Shown: piece by piece, positions 7,377-14,543 of the stretch | How the letters are laid out: every line of letters starts with the position of its first letter | Numbering within the stretch: position 1 is the first letter of the stretch | DNA from: Methylotenera sp. | GTDB lineage: Bacteria > Pseudomonadota > Gammaproteobacteria > Burkholderiales > Methylophilaceae | Direction of reading: 5' to 3' | NCBI GenBank assembly: GCA_005791685.1 | Contig: SXVG01000075.1 | Coordinates: forward strand, 1 to 23,625 | DNA length: 23,625 bases | Translations under genes and position numbers: made by a program | The notes under the pieces: generated by a model | The model's input: only the letters and a program-made list of their open reading frames with translations | The model's database searches: none | What the model was told of the DNA's origin: nothing

Positions 7377-8471
7377 ATGTCGGGTAATACCATAGGAACG
7401 CTATTCACCTTAACCTCTTTTGGTGAATCACACGGCGCGGCCATAGGAGGCGTGGTGGACGGTTGCCCGCCGGGCTTGGAGCTGTCGGCGGAAGATTTGC
7501 AAGTGGATTTGGATAGGCGCAAGCCAGGCACGTCGCGCCATGTGACGCAGCGTCAAGAAGCCGACGCCGTGGAAATATTGTCCGGGGTGTTTGAAGGTAA
7601 AACCACCGGTGCGCCCATAGGCTTACTCATACGCAATACCGATCAGCGCAGCCAAGACTACTCCAAAATCATGGACACCTTTAGGCCTGGCCATGCCGAT
7701 TACACCTATAGCCAAAAATACGGTGTGCGCGATTACCGGGGTGGCGGTCGCTCCAGTGCGCGGGAAACGGCGATCCGCGTAGCGGCCGGCGCCATTGCTA
7801 AAAAATGGCTGAAGCAGCGTTTTGGGGTGACGGTGAGGGCGTACATGAGTCAACTGGGCAACATTGAAATTCCCTTTGTCAGTTGGGATGCGCTGAATCA
7901 GCCTGGCAATGATTTCTTTGCCCCCAATCTGGCGATATTGCCACAATTGGCCGATTATTTGGATGAAGTGCGCGCCGCCCGCGATTCCGTGGGCGCGCAA
8001 ATTACCGTATTGGCGGAAGGCGTGCCGGTAGGTTGGGGTGAGCCGGTGTTTGATCGATTGGACGCGGAAATTGCCTACGCCATGATGAGCATTAATGCGG
8101 TTAAGGGTGTGGAAATTGGCGCGGGTTTTGCTGCGATCGCCCAGCGTGGTAGCGAGCATTCCGATGAAATGACCCCGCAAGGCTTTCTCAGCAACCATGC
8201 AGGCGGTATTTTGGGTGGCATATCTACCGGTCAAACGGTGCGCGTGAATGTGGCTTTAAAACCCACTTCCAGCATTCCGCAAGCACGACGGTCCATAGAC
8301 AAAAATGGTCAGGCGGTTCACATGGAAACCACAGGTCGCCATGACCCTTGCGTGGGTGTGCGAGCAACCCCTATAGTCGAAGCCATGCTAGCCTTGGTGT
8401 TGATGGATCATGCCTTACGTCACCGTGCACAAAATGCCGATGTGCAAAGCCACACACCTAAAATCGCTTAA
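7377..8471 (+). CDS. aroC: Chorismate synthase
   Basis: A 364-residue FMN-dependent enzyme that makes chorismate from 5-enolpyruvylshikimate-3-phosphate, the last step of the shikimate pathway. All three family signatures are present: FGESHGAAIGGVVDGCPPG at the N-terminus, YRGGGRSSARETA near residue 120, and GRHDPCVGVRATPIVEAML near residue 318. Length is typical. The leader of 51 bases is AT-rich and includes TTAAAAT, a possible -10 element, but I found no good -35. A weak purine-rich ribosome binding site precedes the ATG. Confidence 0.97.
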   Translation: MSGNTIGTLFTLTSFGESHGAAIGGVVDGCPPGLELSAEDLQVDLDRRKPGTSRHVTQRQEADAVEILSGVFEGKTTGAPIGLLIRNTDQRSQDYSKIMDTFRPGHADYTYSQKYGVRDYRGGGRSSARETAIRVAAGAIAKKWLKQRFGVTVRAYMSQLGNIEIPFVSWDALNQPGNDFFAPNLAILPQLADYLDEVRAARDSVGAQITVLAEGVPVGWGEPVFDRLDAEIAYAMMSINAVKGVEIGAGFAAIAQRGSEHSDEMTPQGFLSNHAGGILGGISTGQTVRVNVALKPTSSIPQARRSIDKNGQAVHMETTGRHDPCVGVRATPIVEAMLALVLMDHALRHRAQNADVQSHTPKIA

Positions 8472-8502
8472 TTTTGCTTTATGCCGGTGCCCGGGCTCAG
8501 GT

Positions 8503-8530
8503 CATGGCTGATTTTTACCATAAAGCCATG
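8503..8530 (+). terminator. Imperfect hairpin after aroC (weak)
   Basis: CATGGCT (8503-8509) and AGCCATG (8524-8530) can form a 7-bp stem around a 14-base loop in the 100-base gap between aroC and the MFS gene. No U-tract follows, so it is at best a weak or Rho-assisted end. Confidence 0.2.
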
Positions 8531-8571
8531 GCTTAAGGCCGTGACGCTTGGCTTATTGGCCTGATGCTCCC

Positions 8572-9741
8572 ATGCACACCCAACTTCATTTTAGGCTGTC
8601 ACGCTTTTACTTTATTTATTACTTCTTTGTCGGTGCGTTTGTGCCGTATTGGGGTTTGTATCTCAAGTCTGAGCAGTTTAGTCCAGCCGATATCGGCATA
8701 CTCATGTCGCTGTTTCAAATCAGCCGTATTTTCGCGCCTAACTTTTGGGGTTGGTTGGCCGATCACACCGGTAAGCGCGCGCAGTGGATTAAGTTAACGG
8801 CTTTCTTGGGTTTGTGCGGCTTTACCGCGGTATTTTGGGCGCATGGCTTTTTTTGGCTATTTTTCGTGATGGCGGCCTTGAGTCTGTTTACCAGCTCCAC
8901 TTTGCCCTTGGCTGAATCCTTGACCTTAGCGCATTTGGCTACCACCAATGGCCATTACAGTCGCATACGCATGTGGGGCTCCTTAGGGTTTATCGTGGCC
9001 GCCGTGGTGCTGGGATTCTTGATTGATTTTGCCGGCATACAGAGCTTGTTGTGGTTTTTACTTATCGTACAGATGGCCTTGTTTGCCCTGTCGTTTGACT
9101 TGCCTGATCCTAGCGTGGCGCCGCACACGCACGATGACTATTCCATTTGGCAATTAATCCGCCAGCCCAATGTGATTGCCTTGCTCATTGCTTGCGCCTT
9201 GATGGTGACCGCCCATGGCGTACTTTATAATTTTTATTCCATTTATTTGAGTGATCATGGCTACAGCAAAAGCGTCATAGGGCTATTGTGGGCGCTGGGG
9301 GTGGTGTGCGAGATTGCTATCTTCATGGCCATGCCAAAAATCATGTTGCGCTACAGTTTAAAAACGATATTGCTTGTCAGTCTAGCGCTGGCCGTGTTGC
9401 GGTTTGGCATGATAGGCATGGCGGTTGATAATGTGCTGTTGCTATTGCTGGCGCAAACTTTACATGCGGCCACGTTTGGCAGTTTTCATGCAGCGTCCGT
9501 TGAAGTGATTGCCCGATTTTTTAATGGCCGCCATCAAGCCAAAGGTCAGGCCATATACAACAGCGTGGCCTACGGCATAGGCGGTACGCTAGGTGGCGTG
9601 GCCGGCGGCTATGCCTTGCAATATTTGGGTGGCCAGCAAACCTTTATGCTGGCCGCTATTTTCCCTTTATTGGGGCTGTTGGTGGTGGCTTTAGGCCTCA
9701 AACTAAGCGCCCAGCCACAGCAGGCCAGTTTGTTCGGCTGA
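8572..9741 (+). CDS. MFS permease of the MFS_1-like / HcaT-type family
   Basis: A polytopic membrane protein of about 389 residues with roughly twelve hydrophobic helices. It begins MHTQLHFRLSRFYFIYYFFV, and the loop between helices 2 and 3 carries the MFS signature FWGWLADHTGKR. Overall texture (FVPYWGLYLKSEQFSPADIG, RIRMWGSLGFI, SVAYGIGGTLGGV) fits the phenylpropionate-permease-like branch, whose substrates are mostly unknown. I chose ATG 8572 because the family normally starts a few residues before the first helix; the frame is also open from TTG 8548. Neither start has a clear ribosome binding site. It ends 4 bases before the convergent folE2 stop. Substrate not inferable. Confidence 0.85.
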   Translation: MHTQLHFRLSRFYFIYYFFVGAFVPYWGLYLKSEQFSPADIGILMSLFQISRIFAPNFWGWLADHTGKRAQWIKLTAFLGLCGFTAVFWAHGFFWLFFVMAALSLFTSSTLPLAESLTLAHLATTNGHYSRIRMWGSLGFIVAAVVLGFLIDFAGIQSLLWFLLIVQMALFALSFDLPDPSVAPHTHDDYSIWQLIRQPNVIALLIACALMVTAHGVLYNFYSIYLSDHGYSKSVIGLLWALGVVCEIAIFMAMPKIMLRYSLKTILLVSLALAVLRFGMIGMAVDNVLLLLLAQTLHAATFGSFHAASVEVIARFFNGRHQAKGQAIYNSVAYGIGGTLGGVAGGYALQYLGGQQTFMLAAIFPLLGLLVVALGLKLSAQPQQASLFG

Positions 9742-9745
9742 GATT

Positions 9746-10555
9746 TTAAGGCGACTTGCGTTTGTCGTGGGTGATCAGCGCATAGGCTGAATGGTTGTGT
9801 ATGCTTTCGAAGTTTTCACTTTCCACCGTATAGGCGACGATGCGTTTTTCTGCGGAAAGTTGTGCCGCCACATCCCGCACCATGTCTTCGACAAATTTTG
9901 GGTTGTCGTAAGCGCGTTCGGTGACAAATTTTTCGTCCGGGCGTTTGAGTAAGCCGTACAACTCGCAAGAGGCTTGTTTTTCAACCAAGTCTATGATGTC
10001 TTCTATCCAAATAAAATCATTAATCAGCGCCGTGACCGTGACATGGCTACGTTGGTTGTGTGCACCGTAGTTGGATATTTTTTTGCTGCACGGGCAGAGG
10101 CTGGTCACCGGCACCAAGACTTTTACGGTAATGTCAAATTGACCTTGATTGATCTCGCCTATGAAGGTGACTTCGTAATCCAGCAAGCTTTTTACCCCAG
10201 AGACAGGGGCGGCTTTATTGACAAAGTAAGGGAAGGTCATTTCTACGTGACCGGACTCGGCTTCTAAGCGCTTGACCATTTCGCGCAATATCGTTTCAAA
10301 CGATTCCACCGAAATAGCGTGTTCGTTCACGTTGAGTATCTCGACAAAGCGCGACATGTGCGTGCCTTTGAATTGCTGTGGCAGATGCACGTACATATTG
10401 AACACGGCCACCGTGTGTTGCTCGCCAGCCGATTTGTCTTTTACGACAATGGGATGGCGTATGGCTTTAATGCCGACTTTATCAATGGCGATGTGACGGG
10501 TATCCACGGTGTTTTGCACGTCTTCAATCGCGCTGCTGGGTGTAGCTTTATTCAT
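9746..10555 (-). CDS. folE2: GTP cyclohydrolase IB (FolE2)
   Basis: A 269-residue type IB GTP cyclohydrolase, the COG1469 family, which forms dihydroneopterin triphosphate for folate and related pterins and, unlike FolE, does not strictly need zinc. The family metal/catalytic cysteine lies in PVTSLCPCSKKIS, with HNQRSHV following and conserved glutamates in VTFIGEINQG and VEKQASCELYGLL. The frame is open eight codons further upstream, but ATG 10555 is preferred since AGGAAG sits 5 bases ahead of it. The gene follows dxs by about 40 bases and is probably the last gene of that operon. The archaeal relative MptA starts methanopterin synthesis, so a supply to methylotrophic C1 cofactors is conceivable but only an inference. 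Confidence 0.94.
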   Translation of the reverse strand: MNKATPSSAIEDVQNTVDTRHIAIDKVGIKAIRHPIVVKDKSAGEQHTVAVFNMYVHLPQQFKGTHMSRFVEILNVNEHAISVESFETILREMVKRLEAESGHVEMTFPYFVNKAAPVSGVKSLLDYEVTFIGEINQGQFDITVKVLVPVTSLCPCSKKISNYGAHNQRSHVTVTALINDFIWIEDIIDLVEKQASCELYGLLKRPDEKFVTERAYDNPKFVEDMVRDVAAQLSAEKRIVAYTVESENFESIHNHSAYALITHDKRKSP

Positions 10556-10560
10556 GTTTA

Positions 10561-10566
10561 CTTCCT
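10561..10566 (-). promoter_or_regulatory. Ribosome binding site deciding the folE2 start
   Basis: AGGAAG on the minus strand, 5 bases before ATG 10555. It supports the shorter protein beginning MNKATPSS rather than the longer open frame. Confidence 0.7.
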
Positions 10567-10594
10567 GGTAAGCGGGCAATAGTTGAGTATAACA

Positions 10595-12457
10595 CTAGGG
10601 TATTAGTCGCGCAATTGCGCGGTGTATGCCTTCTGCGTCTAGACCGCATTCTGCCAACATGGTTTCGTGTACGCCGTGCTCTATGAATTGATCGGGCAAA
10701 CCTAAACACAGGGTGTTGATGGCGGGTTTGTTGGGTGACTGCATCGCTTGCAGCGCTTCAATAACGGCTGTGCCAGCGCCGCCCATGACCGCGTTTTCTT
10801 CCACCGTCACTATTAGGCTGTGATCCAAGGCTAATTTTTCTATGAGCGCTTGGTCTATCGGCTTAACAAAACGCATGTTGACCACCGTTGCATCGAGTTT
10901 TTCCCCGGCTTGCAAACAGGCGCCAAGCATGCTGCCAAAACTTAAGATGGCTATCTTTTGTTTTGCGCCGCTAAGACGCTTGATTTCCGCTTTACCTATG
11001 GCGATGGCTTGCATGGTTTGTTGGATGGTGGCGCCTGTGCCACTGCCGCGTGGGTAGCGCACGGCCGCCACACCGTCATACTGGAAGCCGGTGTAGAGCA
11101 TTTGTCGGCATTCATTTTCATCGCTGGGCGCCATAATGAGCACATTGGGAATGCAGCGTAAATAGCTTAAATCAAAGCTGCCGGCATGGGTGGGACCGTC
11201 TGCGCCGACTAAGCCGGCGCGGTCTATGGCCAATAGCACGGGTAAGTTTTGCAAGGCGATGTCGTGCACCAACTGGTCATATGCCCGCTGTAAAAAAGTG
11301 CTGTATATGGCCACCACCGGTTTTAAGCCATCACAGGCCATGCCGGCGGCAAAGGTTAAGGCGTGCTGTTCGGCGATGCCCACATCAAAATAACGCTGCG
11401 GGTATTTAGCGGCAAAGGCGTTAAGGCTAGAACCGTCGCACATGGCCGGGGTGATGCCGATGAGGCGTTCATCTTTAGCCGCCATGTCGACCAACCACTC
11501 ACCAAATACTTGCGTGTAGGTTTTTTTGCCGGCATGGGCAAGCAAGTCGCCATTGCAAGGATCAAATTGGCCTATGCCATGAAATTTATTGGGGTCTTCC
11601 TCTGCCGGCTCATAGCCTTTGCCTTTTTGCGTGACGATGTGTAAAAATTGCGGGCCTTTTAATTGCTTGATATTGTGTAAGGTGTCTATCAAGGTGTCTA
11701 AATCATGGCCATCAATCGGGCCTATGTAGTTGAAGCCAAATTCTTCAAATAAGGTGCTGGGTAACACCATGCCTTTCACGTGTTCTTCGGCACGCTTGGC
11801 AAATGCCATCATGGGCGGCATGGCGGATAGAATTTTTTTGCCGGATTTCTTGATCGAGCCATAAAAGCGACTGGACAGTAATTTGGATAAATAATTGTTC
11901 AAAGCGCCGACATTGTTGGAGATGCTCATGTCGTTGTCATTGAGTATGACCAATAGGTTGGCATCCATGCTGCCGGCGTTATTCAGGCCTTCAAAGGCCA
12001 TGCCGGCGGTCATGGCGCCGTCGCCTATGATGGCAACAGCGCGGCGCTCAAGGCCGGCTTTTTGGGCGGCGATGGCCATGCCCAGGGCGGCGGAGATGGA
12101 CGTGCTGGAGTGGCCGGTGCCAAAGGCGTCGTATTCGCTTTCGCTGCGCCTAGGAAAGCCGGCTATGCCTTTTTCTTTACGTAGAGCGGCCATGGCCTCA
12201 CGTCTACCGGTTAATATTTTGTGTGAGTAGGTTTGGTGGCCCACGTCCCACACCAACCTATCATCGGGGGTGTTAAACACATAGTGCAAGGCGATGGTGA
12301 GTTCCACCACGCCTAAGTTGGAGGCCAAGTGGCCGCCGGTTTTGGCCACGCTGTCTATAATAAAGGCGCGCAACTCTGCCGCCAGCGATTTGAGTTGCGG
12401 GCGCGTTAATGACTTAAGTTGCGCTGGGCTATCTATGCTTGCAAGTAATGACGTCAC
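10595..12457 (-). CDS. dxs: 1-deoxy-D-xylulose-5-phosphate synthase
   Basis: A 620-residue thiamine-diphosphate enzyme condensing pyruvate and glyceraldehyde 3-phosphate, the entry step of the MEP isoprenoid pathway. The TPP motif GDGAMTAGMAFEGLNNAG is near residue 145-165 and its closing NDN follows. Conserved stretches include KTGGHLASNLGVVELT, WDVGHQTYSHKILTGR, FEEFGFNYIGPIDGHD, the pyrimidine domain DVGIAEQHALTFAAG, and the DRAGLVGADGPTHAG signature. It starts with GTG at 12457, preceded by AGGA at workable spacing; the N-terminus then reads as usual for Dxs. It lies 53 bases after ispA in the same direction, an arrangement common in proteobacteria. Confidence 0.97.
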   Translation of the reverse strand: MTSLLASIDSPAQLKSLTRPQLKSLAAELRAFIIDSVAKTGGHLASNLGVVELTIALHYVFNTPDDRLVWDVGHQTYSHKILTGRREAMAALRKEKGIAGFPRRSESEYDAFGTGHSSTSISAALGMAIAAQKAGLERRAVAIIGDGAMTAGMAFEGLNNAGSMDANLLVILNDNDMSISNNVGALNNYLSKLLSSRFYGSIKKSGKKILSAMPPMMAFAKRAEEHVKGMVLPSTLFEEFGFNYIGPIDGHDLDTLIDTLHNIKQLKGPQFLHIVTQKGKGYEPAEEDPNKFHGIGQFDPCNGDLLAHAGKKTYTQVFGEWLVDMAAKDERLIGITPAMCDGSSLNAFAAKYPQRYFDVGIAEQHALTFAAGMACDGLKPVVAIYSTFLQRAYDQLVHDIALQNLPVLLAIDRAGLVGADGPTHAGSFDLSYLRCIPNVLIMAPSDENECRQMLYTGFQYDGVAAVRYPRGSGTGATIQQTMQAIAIGKAEIKRLSGAKQKIAILSFGSMLGACLQAGEKLDATVVNMRFVKPIDQALIEKLALDHSLIVTVEENAVMGGAGTAVIEALQAMQSPNKPAINTLCLGLPDQFIEHGVHETMLAECGLDAEGIHRAIARLIP

Positions 12458-12510
12458 CTAAAGTAGTCCTAAATGGATGCTGGCAAAGTGAAAATTTAAG
12501 CCTGTTGGCA

Positions 12511-13437
12511 TTAAAAACTGCGCTGGCTAATGTAGCCGGCCAGCTCCCTTAAACGTTGTGCTTTGTCGCCCAATGGGGCAAGGGCGGTTATGGCTTGCTG
12601 GTAAAGGGCTAGTGCGTGCTGCTTGGCCGCTGGTAGGCCCAAAATGGTGACGTAGGTCGGTTTGTTGCTGTCGGCGTCTTTACCGGCTGTTTTGCCTAGG
12701 GTGAGGCTGTCTGCCTCCACGTCCAGTATGTCGTCCACCACTTGAAAGGCTAAGCCTATGTTGCGGGCAAAATCGCGAATGGCCAGCAGTTCGGCATCGG
12801 ATGCACTGATGGCGCCGAGTAAGATGGACGCTTGAATCAGGGCGCCAGTTTTCATTTGATGCATGGTGACCAGTTCGGCTAGGCTGAGTGTTTTGCCTAT
12901 AGAGGCCAAGTCTATGCCTTGGCCACCGGCCATGCCGGTTGAGCCGGTGGCTTGTGCCAAAATGTGCACCAAGCGCATTTGTTGATAAGCCGTCAGTTGG
13001 CTATGGGCATAGAGTTGCGGCGCGGAGATGACTTCAAAGGCTAAGGTTTGCAAGGCATCGCCGACCAGCAAGGCGGTCGCTTCATCGTATTGTTTGTGGC
13101 AACTGGGTTTGCCACGCCGCATGTCGTCATCGTCCATGCACGGCATGTCATCGTGCACCAAGGAATTGGCGTGTATCAGTTCGACCGCGCAAGCTGCCGC
13201 ATCGGCTATTTGCGGCTCACAGGCAGACAATTCTGCCGCGGCATAACACAGCAGTGCGCGTATGCGTTTGCCGCCATCTAATGCGCTGTAACGCATGGCG
13301 CTATGCAAGGTGGTGGGCTGGACATGGCTGGGCGGCAGGAGCTGTTCCAGCCTTTGTTCGGTGCGCTGTTGTTGGGCGGCCACCCAGGCAGCAAAGTCTT
13401 GCTCGGTTTTACCTACTCTGCTTAAATTGGGTATCAT
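12511..13437 (-). CDS. ispA: Farnesyl diphosphate synthase (short-chain polyprenyl synthase)
   Basis: A 308-residue all-helical trans-prenyltransferase making C15 diphosphate from IPP and DMAPP/GPP. The first aspartate-rich motif is DDMPCMD (Asp96-Asp102) with the two-residue insertion typical of bacterial FPP synthases; the second is DDILD (Asp235-Asp239). LDGGKRIR and YDEATALLVGDALQ are also conserved. The ATG overlaps the xseB stop (ATGA), which supports this start and translational coupling. The N-terminus is some residues longer than in many homologues. It supplies dxs-derived isoprenoid precursors to undecaprenyl phosphate and the ubiquinone tail. Confidence 0.95.
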   Translation of the reverse strand: MIPNLSRVGKTEQDFAAWVAAQQQRTEQRLEQLLPPSHVQPTTLHSAMRYSALDGGKRIRALLCYAAAELSACEPQIADAAACAVELIHANSLVHDDMPCMDDDDMRRGKPSCHKQYDEATALLVGDALQTLAFEVISAPQLYAHSQLTAYQQMRLVHILAQATGSTGMAGGQGIDLASIGKTLSLAELVTMHQMKTGALIQASILLGAISASDAELLAIRDFARNIGLAFQVVDDILDVEADSLTLGKTAGKDADSNKPTYVTILGLPAAKQHALALYQQAITALAPLGDKAQRLRELAGYISQRSF

Positions 13438-13709
13438 GATGGCGCTTGACCTTGGTAGGGCAGTAGCTGCTTGCCATCATTTAATATTTGCACTTGTTGC
13501 TCTACTTCCAGCAGGGATTTTTGACAAAACTGCAATAAGCGGTTGCCACGTTGGTAGGCGGCCAGGGAAGCTTCTAAGGGCATTTGCGCGGATTCCATTT
13601 GCGCCACTATTTGCTCTAATTCGGCGTAGGCTTGCTCAAAATTGAGCGGTAGCGCCCCAGATTGCTCGCTGGGCTCGTGCTTGTTAGGCGTTGATTTGGC
13701 TGTGGTCAT
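13434..13709 (-). CDS. xseB: Exodeoxyribonuclease VII small subunit
   Basis: A 91-residue XseB with the family core FEQAYAELEQIVAQMESAQM, then LEASLAAYQRGNRLLQFCQK, a short antiparallel coiled coil. XseB binds XseA to form the single-strand-specific exonuclease VII. The first 20 residues are low in structure and vary in the family. Position directly before ispA with a 4-base overlap is classic for proteobacteria. It starts 26 bases after the esterase gene, probably in the same transcript. Confidence 0.93.
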   Translation of the reverse strand: MTTAKSTPNKHEPSEQSGALPLNFEQAYAELEQIVAQMESAQMPLEASLAAYQRGNRLLQFCQKSLLEVEQQVQILNDGKQLLPYQGQAPS

Positions 13710-13735
13710 GGCAATAATGTATGGGTTGGCTAAGG

Positions 13736-14383
13736 CTATTCTACCAAATCTTGCGGCAAAACTTGTTTTAAAAATAGTCGAATGTCATTAATTTCTTCTG
13801 CACAAACAGTATGTGCCATCGGGTATTCGTGCCATTGCACGGTAAAACCGGCGGCCTGCAGTGCCAGCCGTGAGAGTTGGCAGGTGCTCAAACGAATGAT
13901 TTCATCCTGGCTGCCGTGGGCCATGAAGATAGGCGTAGTGCGATTTGCCGCTTGAGCGTATTCACTGAGTTGATTTTTAAGGGGTAAGTAGGTGGACAGG
14001 GCCAGCACGCCGGCTAATTTGTGCGGGTAGCGGGTGGCCGTATGGAGAGCGATGGCCCCGCCTTGTGAAAAGCCCGCGAGGACGATGCTATCGCTGGTCA
14101 CACCTAGTTTCATTTCATTTTCTATCAGCTGATGCACATACTGTTCGCTGGTTTGGATGCCGGTCTCGTCTTCTTGGCCGTCGCCCGTGCTGCCATACAA
14201 ATCGTACCAAGCCGGCATAATGTAGCCATTATTGCGGGTAATAGCCAAGTTAGGCGCGTGCGGCAAAACAAAACGCAGCCGGGGTAAATTTAATTTTTCC
14301 ACTATCGGGGCAAAATCGTAGCCGTCTGCACCTAGGCCGTGTAGCCAAATCACACTGGCGTTTATTTTTGCTGCTGTTGGCAC
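13736..14383 (-). CDS. Carboxylesterase / lysophospholipase-like alpha/beta hydrolase (EstB type)
   Basis: A 215-residue small esterase of the phospholipase/carboxylesterase family (Pfam Abhydrolase_2). The oxyanion-hole motif is VIWLHGLGADGYDF. The catalytic triad is Ser106 in GFSQGG, Asp160 in HGSQDEII, and His191 in PMAHTV. Length is typical and there is no signal peptide, so the enzyme is cytosolic. A stop codon lies two codons upstream of GTG 14383, making this the first possible start; about ten residues before VIWLHG fits the family. It probably heads the operon towards xseB. The natural substrate is unknown. Confidence 0.9.
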   Translation of the reverse strand: MPTAAKINASVIWLHGLGADGYDFAPIVEKLNLPRLRFVLPHAPNLAITRNNGYIMPAWYDLYGSTGDGQEDETGIQTSEQYVHQLIENEMKLGVTSDSIVLAGFSQGGAIALHTATRYPHKLAGVLALSTYLPLKNQLSEYAQAANRTTPIFMAHGSQDEIIRLSTCQLSRLALQAAGFTVQWHEYPMAHTVCAEEINDIRLFLKQVLPQDLVE

Positions 14384-14543
14384 GGCTTAATACTAAAGCG
14401 GGTGGGTAGTTTATGGTGGTCATGGTGGTTAATATTAACATGATAGTCAATATTAAAAGCTATCCAAGGGAGGAGATAGGGGCTGGACTGTTAAATAAGT
14501 GGGATATGCATTATGCTGTTTCCATGATCGTTAAATCACAGAC
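14384..14543. other. Divergent intergenic region between the esterase and the CHASE2 cyclase
   Basis: About 160 AT-rich bases that must hold the promoters of both the esterase operon (minus) and the cyclase (plus). The one structured element I see is a 12-bp perfect palindrome at 14428-14439 with a partial second copy 17 bases further on. I could not assign -35/-10 pairs with confidence. Confidence 0.4.
14428..14439. repeat. 12-bp palindrome GTTAATATTAAC, with a degenerate second copy
   Basis: GTTAATATTAAC is a perfect palindrome. A related run, GTCAATATTAAA, follows at 14446-14457, in phase with nearly two helical turns (18 bases between starts). Its position in a divergent promoter region suggests an operator, but AT-rich palindromes also occur by chance. 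Confidence 0.35.

Noticed and set aside
7623..8234. A 203-codon open frame on the minus strand inside aroC
   Set aside because: aroC is complete and certain. The antisense frame has no ribosome binding site or recognisable motif.
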